A stretch of DNA of 64,000 bases from Asterochloris sp. CNOR1 (GCA_963969365.1 OZ017748.1:2108001-2172000); one strand, 5' to 3'. Positions 24,201 through 54,823 are shown, counted from the first letter of the stretch. The notes: a model not told the origin generated them from the letters alone. A program made the numbers and translations.

Positions 24201-25049
24201 TTTGCTGGCCTACCAAGCACCCTGAGCTCACAGCTCTGGAGTTCTGATGCAACTTCAGCAGCGGGCCCACCACCGTCTGCATCGCTGGGCGCAATGCTGC
24301 AGAGGGGCTTGCTTGCCAGCAGTGCATGCCGCGAGCAAGCTTCAGACACTGCGTCACCGACATTGCGGTGTCCCAGCGTGATGTCAGCCTCTGAATGTCT
24401 GCACTCTGATGTCTAATCTCAAACACTCTGACAATGCCATTGCGGTGGCCTTTACATTGTCATGCGCTGCCTCACCTGTCAAGCAAGTCCTGCTCATGCT
24501 CACATGTCTGCCATTTGTGTGCAGGTACTGACATCGCCATCGAGGCAGCGAACTATGTCCTCATGCGCAGTGACCTGGAGGACGTGCTGGTGGCCATGGA
24601 CCTGTCACGCAAAACCTTCCAGCGCATCCGCCTGAACTATGTGTGGGCCCTGGGCTACAACGTGGTCATGATCCCTGTGGCTGCGGGACTGCTCTACCCC
24701 ACCCTGCGCATGCAGATCCCACCCTGGGTAGCAGGTGCAGTGGGGCTTGTTGGTGGCTGCAGAGTTGCTGCTCAGACCTTTGGCATACATATGGGCCTTG
24801 GTCAGCAAAAGCATCCTTCAGTCTGGAGGACCAGGGATGTACTCTCTGCTTGCTGTGTGTTATTTTGAACTCCGTCAATATCCTTCTGCCCAGATTTTGT
24901 TTGACCAGTGCTGAATTCCGAGTCTTGTGGTGCTTCCACCTGCAGGCGCTGCCATGGCTTTCAGCTCAGTGAGCGTTGTCACATCCTCCCTTATGCTGCG
25001 CTCTTACAAACGGCCACCACCTGTCCTGCGAGATGTCACTGTGCAGTAG
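15280..25049 (+). CDS. P1B-type copper-transporting ATPase with three HMA domains
   Basis: This protein would export Cu+ across a membrane using ATP, in the RAN1/HMA7/ATP7/CCC2 group. The start at 15280 gives a short charged leader with no plastid signal. Three metal-binding domains follow: [17 protein letters not shown] (from about 15499), [17 protein letters not shown] (from about 16429) and [17 protein letters not shown] (from about 16910). Transmembrane exons follow from 18290. Other motifs are [12 protein letters not shown] (near 20430), the ion-binding [15 protein letters not shown] (near 21735), FDKTGT (near 21868), SEHPLAAAV (near 22255), [12 protein letters not shown] (near 23660) and [17 protein letters not shown] (near 24110). 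The final exon has [15 protein letters not shown] and ends VLRDVTVQ. About 20 exons are used, one intron probably with a GC donor at 19518. Delivery of copper to secretory oxidases is the likely role. Confidence 0.93.
19890..19990 (+). repeat. 56-bp duplication that copies a splice acceptor
   Basis: Two similar blocks start at 19890 and 19946. Each contains TGGTCACTGCAC, then a T/G-rich run and TTGCAGGTGGA. The second TTGCAG (ending 19975) opens the exon [18 protein letters not shown], which fits the ATPase family. The first (ending 19919) is 56 bp upstream, so its use would shift the frame. It looks like a recent local duplication leaving a decoy acceptor. Confidence 0.7.
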
Positions 25050-25509
25050 CCCACATCCACTTTTGGTCTCAAGCTAATGCCAGTCAACACTTCCTTGATA
25101 TTTACGTTTGCAAGCAATGCGCCCTGCTGATTGAATTACAGCCGTCTGTCTGAGCAATCCTGAATGTCTGCTTCAACGTTGGCCAATTCCTTCCTTCATG
25201 GCGGGGCAGCGAGTGACAGGTGTCACAGAGCAAAGCTCATCTCACCATGCTGCGTGCTCAGATGTCATTGTGCTGTCCCATGTGACCGGCCTGGCATTCC
25301 CAGCTGCTTATGTACACACTGGCCATAAGCCTTGTGGCGGCACAGTGTTCATTGAAACATGGCGAAAGCACAGCCTAGACTAGCAGTGGGTCAATACATA
25401 TGCAGAAGCAGGGGCCAGGTTGATGAGAGTGGCAGATGTACTGATTGTTTGCTCTTTCACCAGCCTGAAGGGGGATGCACGCAACGAGCAAGAGCAAAAC
25501 GGTGTATGC
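25050..25509. other. Interval between convergent copper ATPase and PRPF8 stops
   Basis: 460 bp that must contain the 3' untranslated regions of both genes. It is more AT-rich than the flanking coding sequence. No coding frame with family resemblance and no clear polyadenylation pentamer (TGTAA) on either strand was noticed. Confidence 0.4.
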
Positions 25510-44907
<19,398 letters not shown>

Positions 44908-45413
44908 GGCAGCGACCCCCTGGGTGTCTTGTGGGTGTCTGGCTGCCTGTTCCTGCAAATTCCAGGCCTGGTGACCTGTCCTCGCCGGTGTTCCCTGGCT
45001 GGCCTGATCTGAGGCCTTCTGCTGAGCACGCTCGAACAGCTCTCAACGTGCAAGGCCAGGCAGGCTGTTTAGGCGATTTGGCCGTGGGCCACAATTCAGA
45101 ACGAAAGCAGCAGCTTTGACTCGTCTCTTATGGCCTTCAGCGCACTGGCTTGCTGCAGCAGCAGCGAGGGCTGCTCAGAAGGAGCTGCAGATCGCTGGAA
45201 TTTTATTTTGGAGGCCATAGAATTGGCAATCCTCTCACCCCTGGCACGCCTGAATCAGTCTGCCAGGGATCTGGCACCCTTTGACATGTGACAAGTCGCT
45301 GAATAAACCGAGAATAAGTGCCTTCACAAAGAGAGGTGAGGTTTCAGGCTGTGGCTTTTGGCGGGTCCCACCTGACGCTGCAAATTGAATGCAGGGCTGC
45401 AGGCATCAGAGGG
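44908..45413. other. Divergent interval between PRPF8 and the YEATS gene
   Basis: 506 bp of shared upstream region. It contains AT-richer stretches near 45190-45310 (for example TTTTATTTTGG at about 45199), which may include core promoter sequence, but no element can be assigned with certainty. No coding frame is supported. Confidence 0.4.
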
Positions 45414-46492
45414 ATGGCTGCCACAGGTGATGACAAATACACAACAGGCTCGGTAAGGCAGTCATGTTCTACATTTGTGCCAGGGCGGTGCAGGTCTCCA
45501 AGTGTGCTTGTCTGTTGTCTGCAGTTGGGGGAGCGAAGGATGAAGCGAACTGAGATTGTCACCAAGCTGATAGCAGGGACGGCAGCGTTCTATCTGGGCA
45601 AGAAGGTGATTGTTGCCTCTGGGCCTCGCTGTTGCCAGAGTTTCTGAGTCTCCAGCAGCTGCCTGCAGGCCACAGAGTATGCCTCACACAGATGGACACT
45701 GTATGTGCGTGGGGCGCAGGGGGAAGACTTGACCCACTTCGTCAGCAAGGTGACTTGCAGCAGCAGCAGCTGGACTGTCGCTCTCCTGTCACCTTCACAG
45801 CAATTGGCTGGCTGGCTGGCCTGCAGGTGGTGTTCCGGCTGCACGAGAGCTTCCAGAGCCCCATTCGCGAGCTGACAGTCCCACCCTACGAGCTCACTGA
45901 GGTTGGGTGGGGAGAGTTTGACATTGCAGTGACGGTGGGTGCATGGGGCCTCCACGAGCTGGGGCGCAGGCCAGGCTGTGTGTGGAGCCTGACACTGGCG
46001 TGGCCCCTGCAGGTGCACTTCTCTGATGACTGCATGGCGCCGCCGCTGGAGCTGGTGCACAAGCTGAAACTCTATGCCGAGCACGACCCCACAGGGCAGG
46101 CGAGCACCAAGAAACCGGTGGGTGCCTGCTGCATGCTCCTCAGCTGCCACGCGTCTGAAGAAGCTGTGATCAATGCAAGGCTCTCTGCCAGCTGCGTGTG
46201 ACACCAGAGGCAGGCTACAAGCTGCCTCTGCCACCCCTGTGAAGGGCTACCAACATTGCCTCCCCTGCAGGTGGTCTCTGAATCATATGAGGAGATTGTG
46301 TTCAGTGAGCCCACAGAGCTGTTTTACAACAGATATCAGGAACACATCCCCATGCAAGGCCCTCCTGTCTCTGTGGCCCAATTCTTGTCCCCCCCCGATG
46401 CAACAGCAGACATGCAGAAGATTACAGCGGCCAGGCAGCGAGTTGCAGCAAGCAGGACAAAGTTCATGCAACAGCTTGAAGCTGCAGGCTGA
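45414..46492 (+). CDS. TAF14: YEATS-domain protein (TAF14/YAF9/GAS41 group)
   Basis: YEATS proteins read acylated histone lysines and serve in TFIID, NuA4 or SWR1-type complexes. The ATG at 45414 starts MAATGDDKYTTGS, joined across an intron to LGERRMKRTEIVTKLIAG and FYLGKK. A short exon at about 45670-45750 (ATEYASHRWTLYVRGAQGED) is needed to complete the fold and opens after CTGCAG. Next come VVFRLHESFQSPIRELTVPP and EVGWGEFDIAVTV, the core YEATS strands, then HFSDDCMAPPLELVHKLKLY. The last exon gives ESYEEIVFSEPTELFYNRY and a short C-terminal helix ending FMQQLEAAG. The C-terminal helix is short, as in YAF9/TAF14 plant homologues. Which complex it serves cannot be told from sequence. Confidence 0.92.
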
Positions 46493-46971
46493 TACATGCA
46501 TGGGGCAGTTGCATGAGCTTTCAGCAGCAAGTCTTTTGCTCTTTGGCGAATGTTTGCTATGCAGTGGCCAGGTCTGTTTACCCAACTTATTTTTGCTGCG
46601 GACCTTTCTTGCAAAAGGTTTTGACTGCCCAAGGAGTGGCCCTCTCTGCATTAGGGCTGGTCCGAATGCGCCTGTTGCCATGCCTCCCTGCTCATGTCTG
46701 CCACCCTCATCGCAACCCCAACATCTATCGCCTTGCCAGATGCGAGCCTATGGCCCCCCTGATGTTGAAGTGGTGTCGGCACCCCTCTTCTTCCAGGAAA
46801 TCTGGTCTAGGAGCATTTTGCCTCACGGAAGATTATATGGCCGAGCCCATCTGACATCTCAGCAACTTTGATTAACACAATGACACAAGGCTGCTTCTGT
46901 CACAACAGCTGAAGGTTGCTGCTCGACATTCAGCTGCAGCTGCAGCCAGGGAGCAGGAATCCCAAGCTGCA
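46493..46971. other. Interval between the YEATS gene and ERO1
   Basis: 479 bp between tandem plus-strand genes. It should hold the 3' end of the YEATS transcript and the ERO1 promoter and leader. Open frames here are unlike any family I know. An alternating GCAGCTGCAGCTGCAGCC stretch near 46930 lies just upstream of the proposed ERO1 ATG. Confidence 0.4.
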
Positions 46972-49900
46972 ATGACGAAGTTGGCAGCTTCCTGCTTGGC
47001 GATGGCTGCCCTCATTGCAGTTGCAGCAGCGCTTGTGGCTTCCCCCCTGTTGGTATGGGGGCAGCACACAGCACCTGCCCTGCAATGGGTGAAGCAGCAC
47101 GCCTCGCAACAGCTCATGAATGTGCAGCAGCTGGCACAATGGCCGGCCAGCCTGCTCACGCAACAGAGGAGCTGTGTGTGCCCAGTGAGGAGCTTGGGGA
47201 GCTTGAGTTTGCCTTTCAGAGTGCAGTGTGCAGACGGCTGACCATGGCTTTGATTGTGCAGCAGACATCACCACCCGCTGCAGTGGAGCAACAAGATGCA
47301 GAGGGAGTGTTACAGCTAACAGGCAGCATTACATCTGTCTCCAAGGCAGTTACAGGAGTGGGACCTTGCCAATTGTCAGGCCGCATCTGTGACTGCAGTG
47401 AGTGCCTGTAGGGCCAGCTGGTATCCATCCATCAACTAGAGGAACTGCATCTGCACTCAAACAGGCCTGCTCTCACTCTCAGCTTCTGTAGCAGAAGCTG
47501 CAATGAGCACCAGCAGACTCTGCTGGCAGCGCAGTCTTGTTACGACATCTGCAGCAAACGCTGCAATGGCTTGCAGTCGTGCTCAGGCCTGTGTGGTGTC
47601 CCTGCAGGCTGCGACTATGCTGCAGTGGAGCGTGTCAATGCAGAACACCTGCACCCGCTGCTGTCCAGTCTTGTCAAGCTGCCCTTTTTTCGATACTTCA
47701 AGGTCAGCATGGCGTTTGCATTTCAGGAACAAGGGTGCCTATTTGCCGGCAAAAGGTGATGCTGTGGTAGTGTCTGGCTGAGCTGGGTTCCATTTCGTCA
47801 GAGCTGAATGCCTGCCAAAGTAGATTCTGTTGCTCAGCACCCCAGGCACATCTTGTAAGCTGATGTGCTGATGCCCGACCCTGCAGGTCAGCCTCTGGTG
47901 CGACTGCCCCTTCTGGCCGGACGACAGCATGTGCATGCTGCGGGACTGCAGCGTGTGCGAGTGCCCTGAGGACGAGGTGCCCACCTCCTGGAGGGATGAA
48001 GAAGGCTCCTGCGCATGTGAGTGCGGCCTGGCTGTGGGACAGCAGGAGCAACATGCACTCTGCAGGTGGCTCGCTGTGCACATGCTGGATTGTGGAAGCA
48101 TGCGGACCCTGAGCCAGCCTGCAGAGGGTCTCTGTGCATGGGAGCCTGCTTCGCCCCAGCGCGAGCAGGGGCAACCATCTCTCCGCAGGGGGCTGGCTGT
48201 GCAAATGCCCGAGTGATGCATAGGCAGCGGCAGCATGCGGGCTTTGGAAATCATGCAAGACACCACTGTGCATGTGAGCCCAATTTGCTGATGCCACAGG
48301 CGATGGCATCATGCACGGGTTAGGGCGTTGTTCACGAAAGGCACACACAGCCCTATAGTTGCTTGAAGCGAGCCCTTGCTGGTCGCAGGCAGCATACTCT
48401 GTTCTTGTGTGTGAGGTGAGCACAGGTAGTGGTGGCAGGCAGGAATAGGTGCACCCCATGGAGGTCTTCCAGGAGGGCTGCAGACAGTAAGCTGAGAAGC
48501 AGTCCTGCTGGGCATGGCTGCGTGAGCAGTGTACGGCCTGTAATGGGTGCTTTTGGCTCTGGCCTGCAGCTGATGCGCTGGAAGCAGAGGCAGCAGTCAA
48601 GCGCATGGGCAACTCCACCATGCAGCAGCAGCTGCTGAGCATTCGGGGCTGGCGTGGGTTCAACAATCCCTGGATGCCGGAGGCTGACAAGGATGTCGAC
48701 TACAGCTATATCAATCTGCTGGACAATCCTGAGCGGTACACTGGCTACAAGGTGGGACACACAGCACTGCCTGGCAGCTGGCGGCTCTGCTCAGGCGCCA
48801 TGCCCTCCATGTGGTCGCTGACTTGTTTACATGGCAGGGCTGCCATTCCAGCTGTGGGTACAGCTCAGGCAGCTGGGCCACTCTGCACACTGCCCAGGCT
48901 CAGCCACTGTGCCCTGGCGACTCCTGTCATGCTGACTCGGCCTCCTCTTGGGGCTGCAGCCTCCGTTGTGGCCTGCCTTCCTGCCTGCAGTGTGCTGCTG
49001 GTGGCCGTGCAGGCTGCTCACCCAGCCAAGCCTCCGTGGCCACTGTCGTGGCTTGTAAGCTGGGGCTGCAGCACCCAACTTCCTCACTGCATCGTAGCTG
49101 CCAAGCTTACCTGCTTTTGACCAACTCCTGCTGGCACTGATTATGTTGGTGTGTCTTTTGGACCCGCAGCTTGCGCGCTGACCTGCATCCTGCCTGCAGG
49201 GCGAGCACGCGAACCGCGTGTGGAATGCCATCTACTCCCAGAGCTGCTTCAGCAACATCAGCCACCCAGATACTTGCGAGGAGCAGCGCGTCCTGTATCG
49301 CCTCATCTCAGGTCTGGAAGCTGCTGCAGTGAGCCGCATTGGGACAAACACAACGCATTCTGCTACACAGGGCCACTGCTAACAACAGCTTGACCTGGCC
49401 TCTGTACTTGGGCCCCAGGCAGCACCTGTCTGTCACTCCTGGCCACCTGGTGGATTGCAAGCAGACCATCTGCCCCTGCAAGGCAGGTCCCATTCCATCT
49501 CTCCCCAGACTTTGCCTCTGCACTTGAAGGCAACCTGCCTTGCCTTGAAACCATGCACTCTGGCATCTCTACACTGGAGACTTCACTGCTGGTGTGCCTC
49601 CCAGGATGTGGAGGAGGCCTCCCTGACACTGCAGTCATCTCATACACTTCTGATGCATGGTTGCACCATGCCATTTGCTTCTGCAGGCATGCACTCCTCC
49701 ATCTCTGCCCACATAGCGGATGAGTACCTCCTGGATGAGCAGGCAGGGGTGTGGGGCCCCGACCTGGCCCTGTTCCAGCAGCGCCTTGGCAACCGGGAGG
49801 CCAGCGCACGCATTGAGAACCTCTACTTCACATACCTCTTTGTCCTGCGGGCGTTCATGAAGGCTGGGCCGCTGCTGAGCAGCGCCCAGTACACCACTGG

Positions 49901-50626
49901 GTGCCCTCAGCAGGATGCCGAGGCTGCAGGCGTGATGCAGCAGCTGGTGAGCCCTGCAACTGTGTCTGGTATTGGTAGCGCTGCGTGCAGGTGCACAATT
50001 GAGCTGCTGTCGCTCATTGAGGGATACTGCGGGCTGGTACAAAGCTGCTCAGGGCATGTGCAGGTTGCCAACCAAGCGCTCCAGGAAGCCTGCCCTGTGC
50101 CCTTTGACGAGGGCCGACTTTGGAAAGGCGCCGATGCCCCAGCCTTGAAGCACCAGCTCCAGCAGCATTTCCAGAATATCACTCAGGTCATGGACTGCGT
50201 GGGCTGTGAGAAGTGCAAGCTGTGGGGCAAGCTCCAGATTCTGGGTGAGTCCTGCATCTCAGCGCTGGTTGTGATCTTGGTGCAAGGTAGATCTATATAG
50301 CTCAGCGCTGGTAGTGCAGCTGCTGGGTTCCTGCAGTGAGTTTGTCAGTGGCGGCTTGCATTGCGTCTGCAGGCATTGCGACTTCCATGAAGGTTCTCTT
50401 TTCAGCAGAGGGTTGCGATGGCAGTCAGACAGAAGCCCCGACGCTGGTCCTGGAGCGCAATGAAGTCATCGCAATTGTCAACCTTCTGCAGCGTCTGTCA
50501 CACTCCATTGAAGTTGTTCGCAAACTGAGCAAGCGATTGGAAGACAACCCAGCTGGCCAGACTTATGGTTCTGTGGCAGGCTTGACAGGTTCCTCTCTAC
50601 ACGCTCTATTGACCAGTGATTCATAG
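46972..50626 (+). CDS. ERO1: Endoplasmic reticulum oxidoreductin 1
   Basis: ERO1 is the ER-lumen flavoenzyme that reoxidises protein disulfide isomerase with O2. The ATG at 46972 opens a hydrophobic stretch (CLAMAALIAVAAALVAS) fit for a signal peptide or anchor. The conserved body begins in another frame near 47170-47392 (CQLSGRICDC), so an intron or different start is needed there. Exon 47608-47702 gives CDYAAVERVNAEHLHPLL and FFRYFK. The next gives VSLWCDCPFWPDDSMCMLRD and CSVCEC, including the CX4C shuttle pair. Later come NSTMQQQLLSIRGWRGFNNP, the FAD region WNAIYSQSCFSNIS, YLFVLRAFMKAGP and the catalytic CVGCEKCKLWGKLQ (near 50195-50235). The final exon ends at 50626. The stop is 60 bp from that of MUTYH. 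Confidence 0.93.
48015..48290. repeat. Duplicated intron segment in ERO1
   Basis: A block from about 48063 (CAGGTGGCTCGCTGTGCA..., AGCATGCGG) recurs with changes from about 48187 (CAGGGGGCTGGCTGTGCA..., AGCATGCGG). Each is followed by similar GTGCATG words. The offset is about 124 bp. The segment lies in the intron after the CSVCEC exon. Confidence 0.5.
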
Positions 50627-50686
50627 TGATACTAGCAGTACTGCCAGTTGATGTCATCATCATCATTAACTTACGTTGTACACAGA

Positions 50687-51115
50687 TCACCTTACCAATG
50701 CCCAGGCCTTCTTGACACCAGTGCTGAGCTGCTCGGCATCCATGAGCTGATCTGACAACCACTTTACTTGAGGGGCTGAAGGTGGCAAAGCTTTCTGCTT
50801 GCACTTGGCCTGCACTCAGGCAGATTACTACTCCCACACTGACCATTGAAGTATGATGCTGACAGCAAGCAGAAGGGACTCACCTGCAGATGCTCCACAT
50901 GCATGGTCATGCGAATGTGAGAGAAGATGTGCACACAGGACCCAACATCGTGCCGCCTCTGCTTGCTGACGGTCAGCCCAAGCTGCGCCAGCAGCCTGTC
51001 TGTGGCGTCCCGCCGTTGCTGGCGTGTACTACCCTCATCTACACGGACACTGGGCAGCTCCCACAAACCTGCGAGTCATCAGCCAGACCTTTAAGGCAGG
51101 CTGGGCAGCATGATG

Positions 51116-51146
<31 letters not shown>

Positions 51147-53567
51147 ACACCTGTGTACGTTCAGCCAGACCTTGGTTCAAAGCAGCGCATAGCAATCCAG
51201 CATGACGACCCAACAATCAAATGAACAGCAGCCAAGGCTGATATTGTCAGGCAGTGCCCAGACATTTCTGGTTGGTACACACCTGCCAGCAGCCCTGTGC
51301 TGGGCCGCTTTACCAGCAGCACTTGAGAACCGCCCTGGGTGCAGGGTCTCGCCAAAGCACACACTGCGACGTGCTCCTCACGGCGCTTCACTTTGTCCGC
51401 CTGCAGCAGCAGCCCAGTGGCCTTGTTGCCTGACTGAAGAGTCTTGGAAGCTTGTCGAGCGTGACGTGCTGCCATGCACGGTGCAGGCGCTGAGGCGCCT
51501 TTGGGGACCGGGCCTGGCTCTGGACTGCTGCACCTTGGAGGGGTACTGGAGCACTGAGGGCGCCTCCTGTGCATCTGCGCCCTCCTGCTGCCGATGGCAC
51601 TGCACCGCTGCCCAAGCTTGGCAGTGCTGTGCCAGGGGGCATGACGGGCAGTCTGGCACGGTGTTGGCAGTGCACTGCATCGCTCCCAGCTCCATCAGGG
51701 CCTGAGCAGGCAGGACCTGGGTTGCACAGGCTGCAATGGGCGGTACTGTCTCATGCACGGCTGGGAGCCTAGCTGGCCAAATGTCACATGTCAAGCAGCT
51801 CTCCTGCTCTGCAAAGGCACAGCTGGGGAGCCTGTATAGCAGTCAGCTGGAGGCAGCAGTCAGCAGCAGTCCGTTCACTGGGCACAGCTGCCGATCTGTC
51901 TTGCATGCCAAGTCAAGCACTCCTGGCCACCTCCTTTGAGTCAGCCCGGCCCTGAGATGCCTTGAGTCTGCAGCCAGCGCAGGACGCAGGTAGGTAAGAG
52001 CACTTCAGGGTGCCATGCAGATGGCCAGACCTGGTTGAAGCATCCGGGCCGCTGGGGCGCCACCAGGCGGTCAGCCAATGCAGCATACAGCCGGGCGCCC
52101 TGCTTGGCGTCCTCCCTCCGCTGGAAAACCCTGGCCAGCACTCGCACAACGTTGCCATCAACCAGTCCCACCCTCTGGCCACCGGCGATGGAGGCCATGG
52201 CGTTGCCTGTGTATGGGCCAATGCCTGCAAGCCAAAGTACTGACCAGATGTTGGCATCAGCTGAGGGTATGGCAAGCACAGTTCTGCAGCACTTGGAGCG
52301 ACAGGGCAGGCCATGTAGCACCGAAAAGTGACAGGGTGCCTTCTCGCTCTGATCTCCCTGCCAGGACCCTCACCGGGAAGCTTCTGCAGCTCTGCAGAGG
52401 TCAGAGGGAACTGCCCCCCGAGCTGCTCCTGCACATGGCGGGCTCCCTGCAGCAGGAAGCGCGCCCGCCGGTAGTACCCCAGTCCTGCCCACATCTCATT
52501 CACCTCCTCCTCTGTTGCCGCAGCCAGTGACTGCACAACAGGAGGCCTGCAGCTCAGTGCATGGCACAGCAGCATGCTGGCAGTTGACGCAGCCAGGGGC
52601 GCTAGATGGCCGCAGCTCACAGAGGTAGCATCCTGCAGGCCGGGAGGCTGCCGCTGAGCAGCTGGCGGGGCGGTGCCTGTCGGCTGCAGCCAGCGACACT
52701 GGGAGGCTGCGGCTGAGTGGGTGGGCACAGCCACCAGGTGTAGCGCAGGGAGCCTGCAGCTCAGCAGTGCATGGGCCTTCTGCATCATGGCTGTGGCCCC
52801 AGAGATGGCTCAGGGTGGTGCATGCAGCTCCACAGCAGCAGTCAGGTAGGTGCCAGGGACAGTGACTGCACTTCAGGGACACATGAGGTGAGAGTGGGCA
52901 GAGGGCAGCAGCCTCACCCCAGGGATGCCGCAGGCACTCTGAGGGCATCCCAGGGCCTGGAGGGCACTCCATGGACAGGGAATAAGTCCGGTGTAGTGCG
53001 CACCTCAAGAGTTGGCCACTTCTGCATCCAACGCGTCCAGTACTCAGCCACTCTTGACAGCTGCGTCTGTTGGGCCATGCACTCAGTGACCCACACCTGC
53101 ATGTGAAGGTGAGTGCAGCACAAACTGCCTTGACGACACAGTGTTAGCACAAAGACATGAGAAAGTCCAGCAACATGCAGCTACCTGATACATGAACTGC
53201 TGCTGTGGCATGCAGGGGTCAGCAGGCCTGTACTGCTCTGCAACATCTGGGATACGCCTGGAGTACGGATTGCGACGCCAAGGCAAGATCCGGTGACTAG
53301 CGTCATACCTGCAGCGCACCATGCATGTTGCACAGTAACAGATCAGGCGCGGCCGAAGACTTTGTGCACCCTCTTAGGCTTGATATGTGCTGTACCCACC
53401 AATCCAGGAGGGCTTCCTGAATCTGGAAGGAAAAGGAGGCGTGAGTGACTGTCTGTGGCAGCAGCAAATGGAACAGCCCAGCTCATGCTTGCCTTGCTGG
53501 TCTTGTCAGCAGACAGCTCTATATCTGCTGCCGGTGCCTCCTGGATCTGTCTTTTCCTTTTGGTCAT
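50687..53567 (-). CDS. MUTYH: Adenine DNA glycosylase MUTYH
   Basis: MUTYH removes adenine paired with 8-oxoguanine. The ATG at 53567 gives [25 protein letters not shown] intron (53423-53492) leads to a 23-nt exon (53400-53422, IQEALLDW) and then [16 protein letters not shown]. The catalytic Glu lies in [13 protein letters not shown], followed by [31 protein letters not shown] and the catalytic Asp in [13 protein letters not shown]. The Fe-S loop is [23 protein letters not shown]. The NUDIX-like domain that senses 8-oxoG has [29 protein letters not shown] and [11 protein letters not shown]. The last exon gives [20 protein letters not shown] and stops at 50687. First exon Lys/Arg content may serve nuclear entry. 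One intron carries a 27-C run. Confidence 0.94.
51120..51146. repeat. Run of 27 C in a MUTYH intron
   Basis: An uninterrupted C run on the plus strand, thus G on the coding strand, lies in the intron between the two NUDIX exons (TGLLAG and LWELPSV). Long G runs can form quadruplexes and are error-prone in sequencing, so the length may not be exact. Confidence 0.9.
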
Positions 53568-53841
53568 GCTTTGATAGCCGCTGCTAAACTTACACTGCCC
53601 ACTTGGGGAGCCGCATGATTGCAATCATTGCTTGAGCAGAGCACAGCGAGGGAACTCTGAGATTTGACATTGACCCAAACAGACATTGACCAAAGAAAAA
53701 GACCAAACAGAAAAAGACCAAACAGAAGAGCCTCAAACATGTGAAAGGCATCTTGCGCGGGGCACTGCAAACGCAGGGGAAAGACTGACAAGCAGAAACT
53801 TCATGCTCTGACCCAGTGACATCCCAAGCTGGCACCCAGAA

Positions 53842-54823
53842 ATGGCTGGAACGCCCTCTAATGCTGGCAACGAAGAGCTCTCAGGTGGGGAGGACGCAGG
53901 GTTGACTGGCAGGCCTGGCTATCGTCCTTGTGTTGTGCCCACCCATCTCAGCCTTCACTGCAGGCGCTTTCGGGCTCCCAGAGGATATTGCCAAACTTAT
54001 CATCCAACGGCTGCACCCCCGTGATGCCATCAGGCTCAAGGCCACATGCAGTTACTGGCGCTGTCGCCTGCGGCCCCTAATCGTCCTCAGGATGGGTGCG
54101 AAGAATGTGGAGAGCGCAGACGCAGCAGACACCCTCCTGGGAGCTGTGCCGGCGCATTGCCGCCACCTGGTCCTTTGCTTTACCGACATGCACATCACAG
54201 GCCTCTTGACGCGGGTGTTTGAGTCCGGCATCTGGCCGACTCACCTGGAGACCATCACATTTATCCCAGCCTCCAAGCAGGCTGAGGACAAGGCTGTGAT
54301 AGACAACGGGATCTACGTAGTCACCAGCGAGATTCTGACGGCCCTGCAGCTTGCCAGCCCCCACTGCCAGTGGCTTTGGTACCTGCCGGGTCGAGCTCTT
54401 TGCAGCAGCCCCGCTGCCTGGCCCTTCGGCCAGTTCTCTGGAAGCCTGAACTGGCAGCCTGGCGCCAGCTGCCTGCTTCACATGGACATCAAGGTCCTCT
54501 GCTTTCACACCAGCCCCCTGCTTGGCATTGAGCGGATTTTCCTCACAAAACAGGGTTCAACTTGTGGCAGCCTGCTGGATGACATTACCGTAGTGGATGA
54601 GCTTGCACACGCTGGCTTGTCTAGAACAAAGAAATGGATGGGCCCCCTCCGCAGGTGGCTTGTGCAGCGGCATGCCTCCCTTTCAGACTTTGGCCTTGAA
54701 GTGACGATGTTCAACAGAGACTGTCCATGCATTGTTTCCTCTAATTTGAAAGAGGAGATATTTCAGGAGGTTGCTCAGATGCAGAGCTCCTTCTGCTTGG
54801 GCATGGTTTCAAGCAGCATGTAA
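53842..54823 (+). CDS. F-box protein
   Basis: The first exon (53842-53886) gives MAGTPSNAGNEELSG and is joined by a GTGGGG donor and a CTGCAG acceptor (exon 2 from 53965) to AFGLPEDIAKLIIQRLHPRD. The segment LPEDIAKLIIQRL...AIRLKATCSYWRCRLRP is a typical F-box, which binds SKP1 in SCF ubiquitin ligases. The remaining ~250 residues have no recognised repeat. They contain leucine-rich strands (HCRHLVLCFTDMHITGLLTR and HLETITFIPASKQ), so a weak leucine-rich substrate domain is possible. The target is unknown. The ATG is 274 bp from the MUTYH start on the other strand. The stop overlaps the 3' end of the FNTA coding sequence by 15 bp. Confidence 0.8.

Noticed and set aside
15280-25049. Functional copper/redox cluster of the ATPase with ERO1
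   Set aside because: The genes are separated by PRPF8 and a YEATS gene and lie in a region of unrelated housekeeping genes, so adjacency gives no support.
47704-48690. Long minus-strand open frame (328 codons) across ERO1
   Set aside because: It lies antisense to conserved ERO1 exons and introns, is Ser/Ala/Cys/His-rich, and resembles no family. GC-rich antisense frames stay open by chance.
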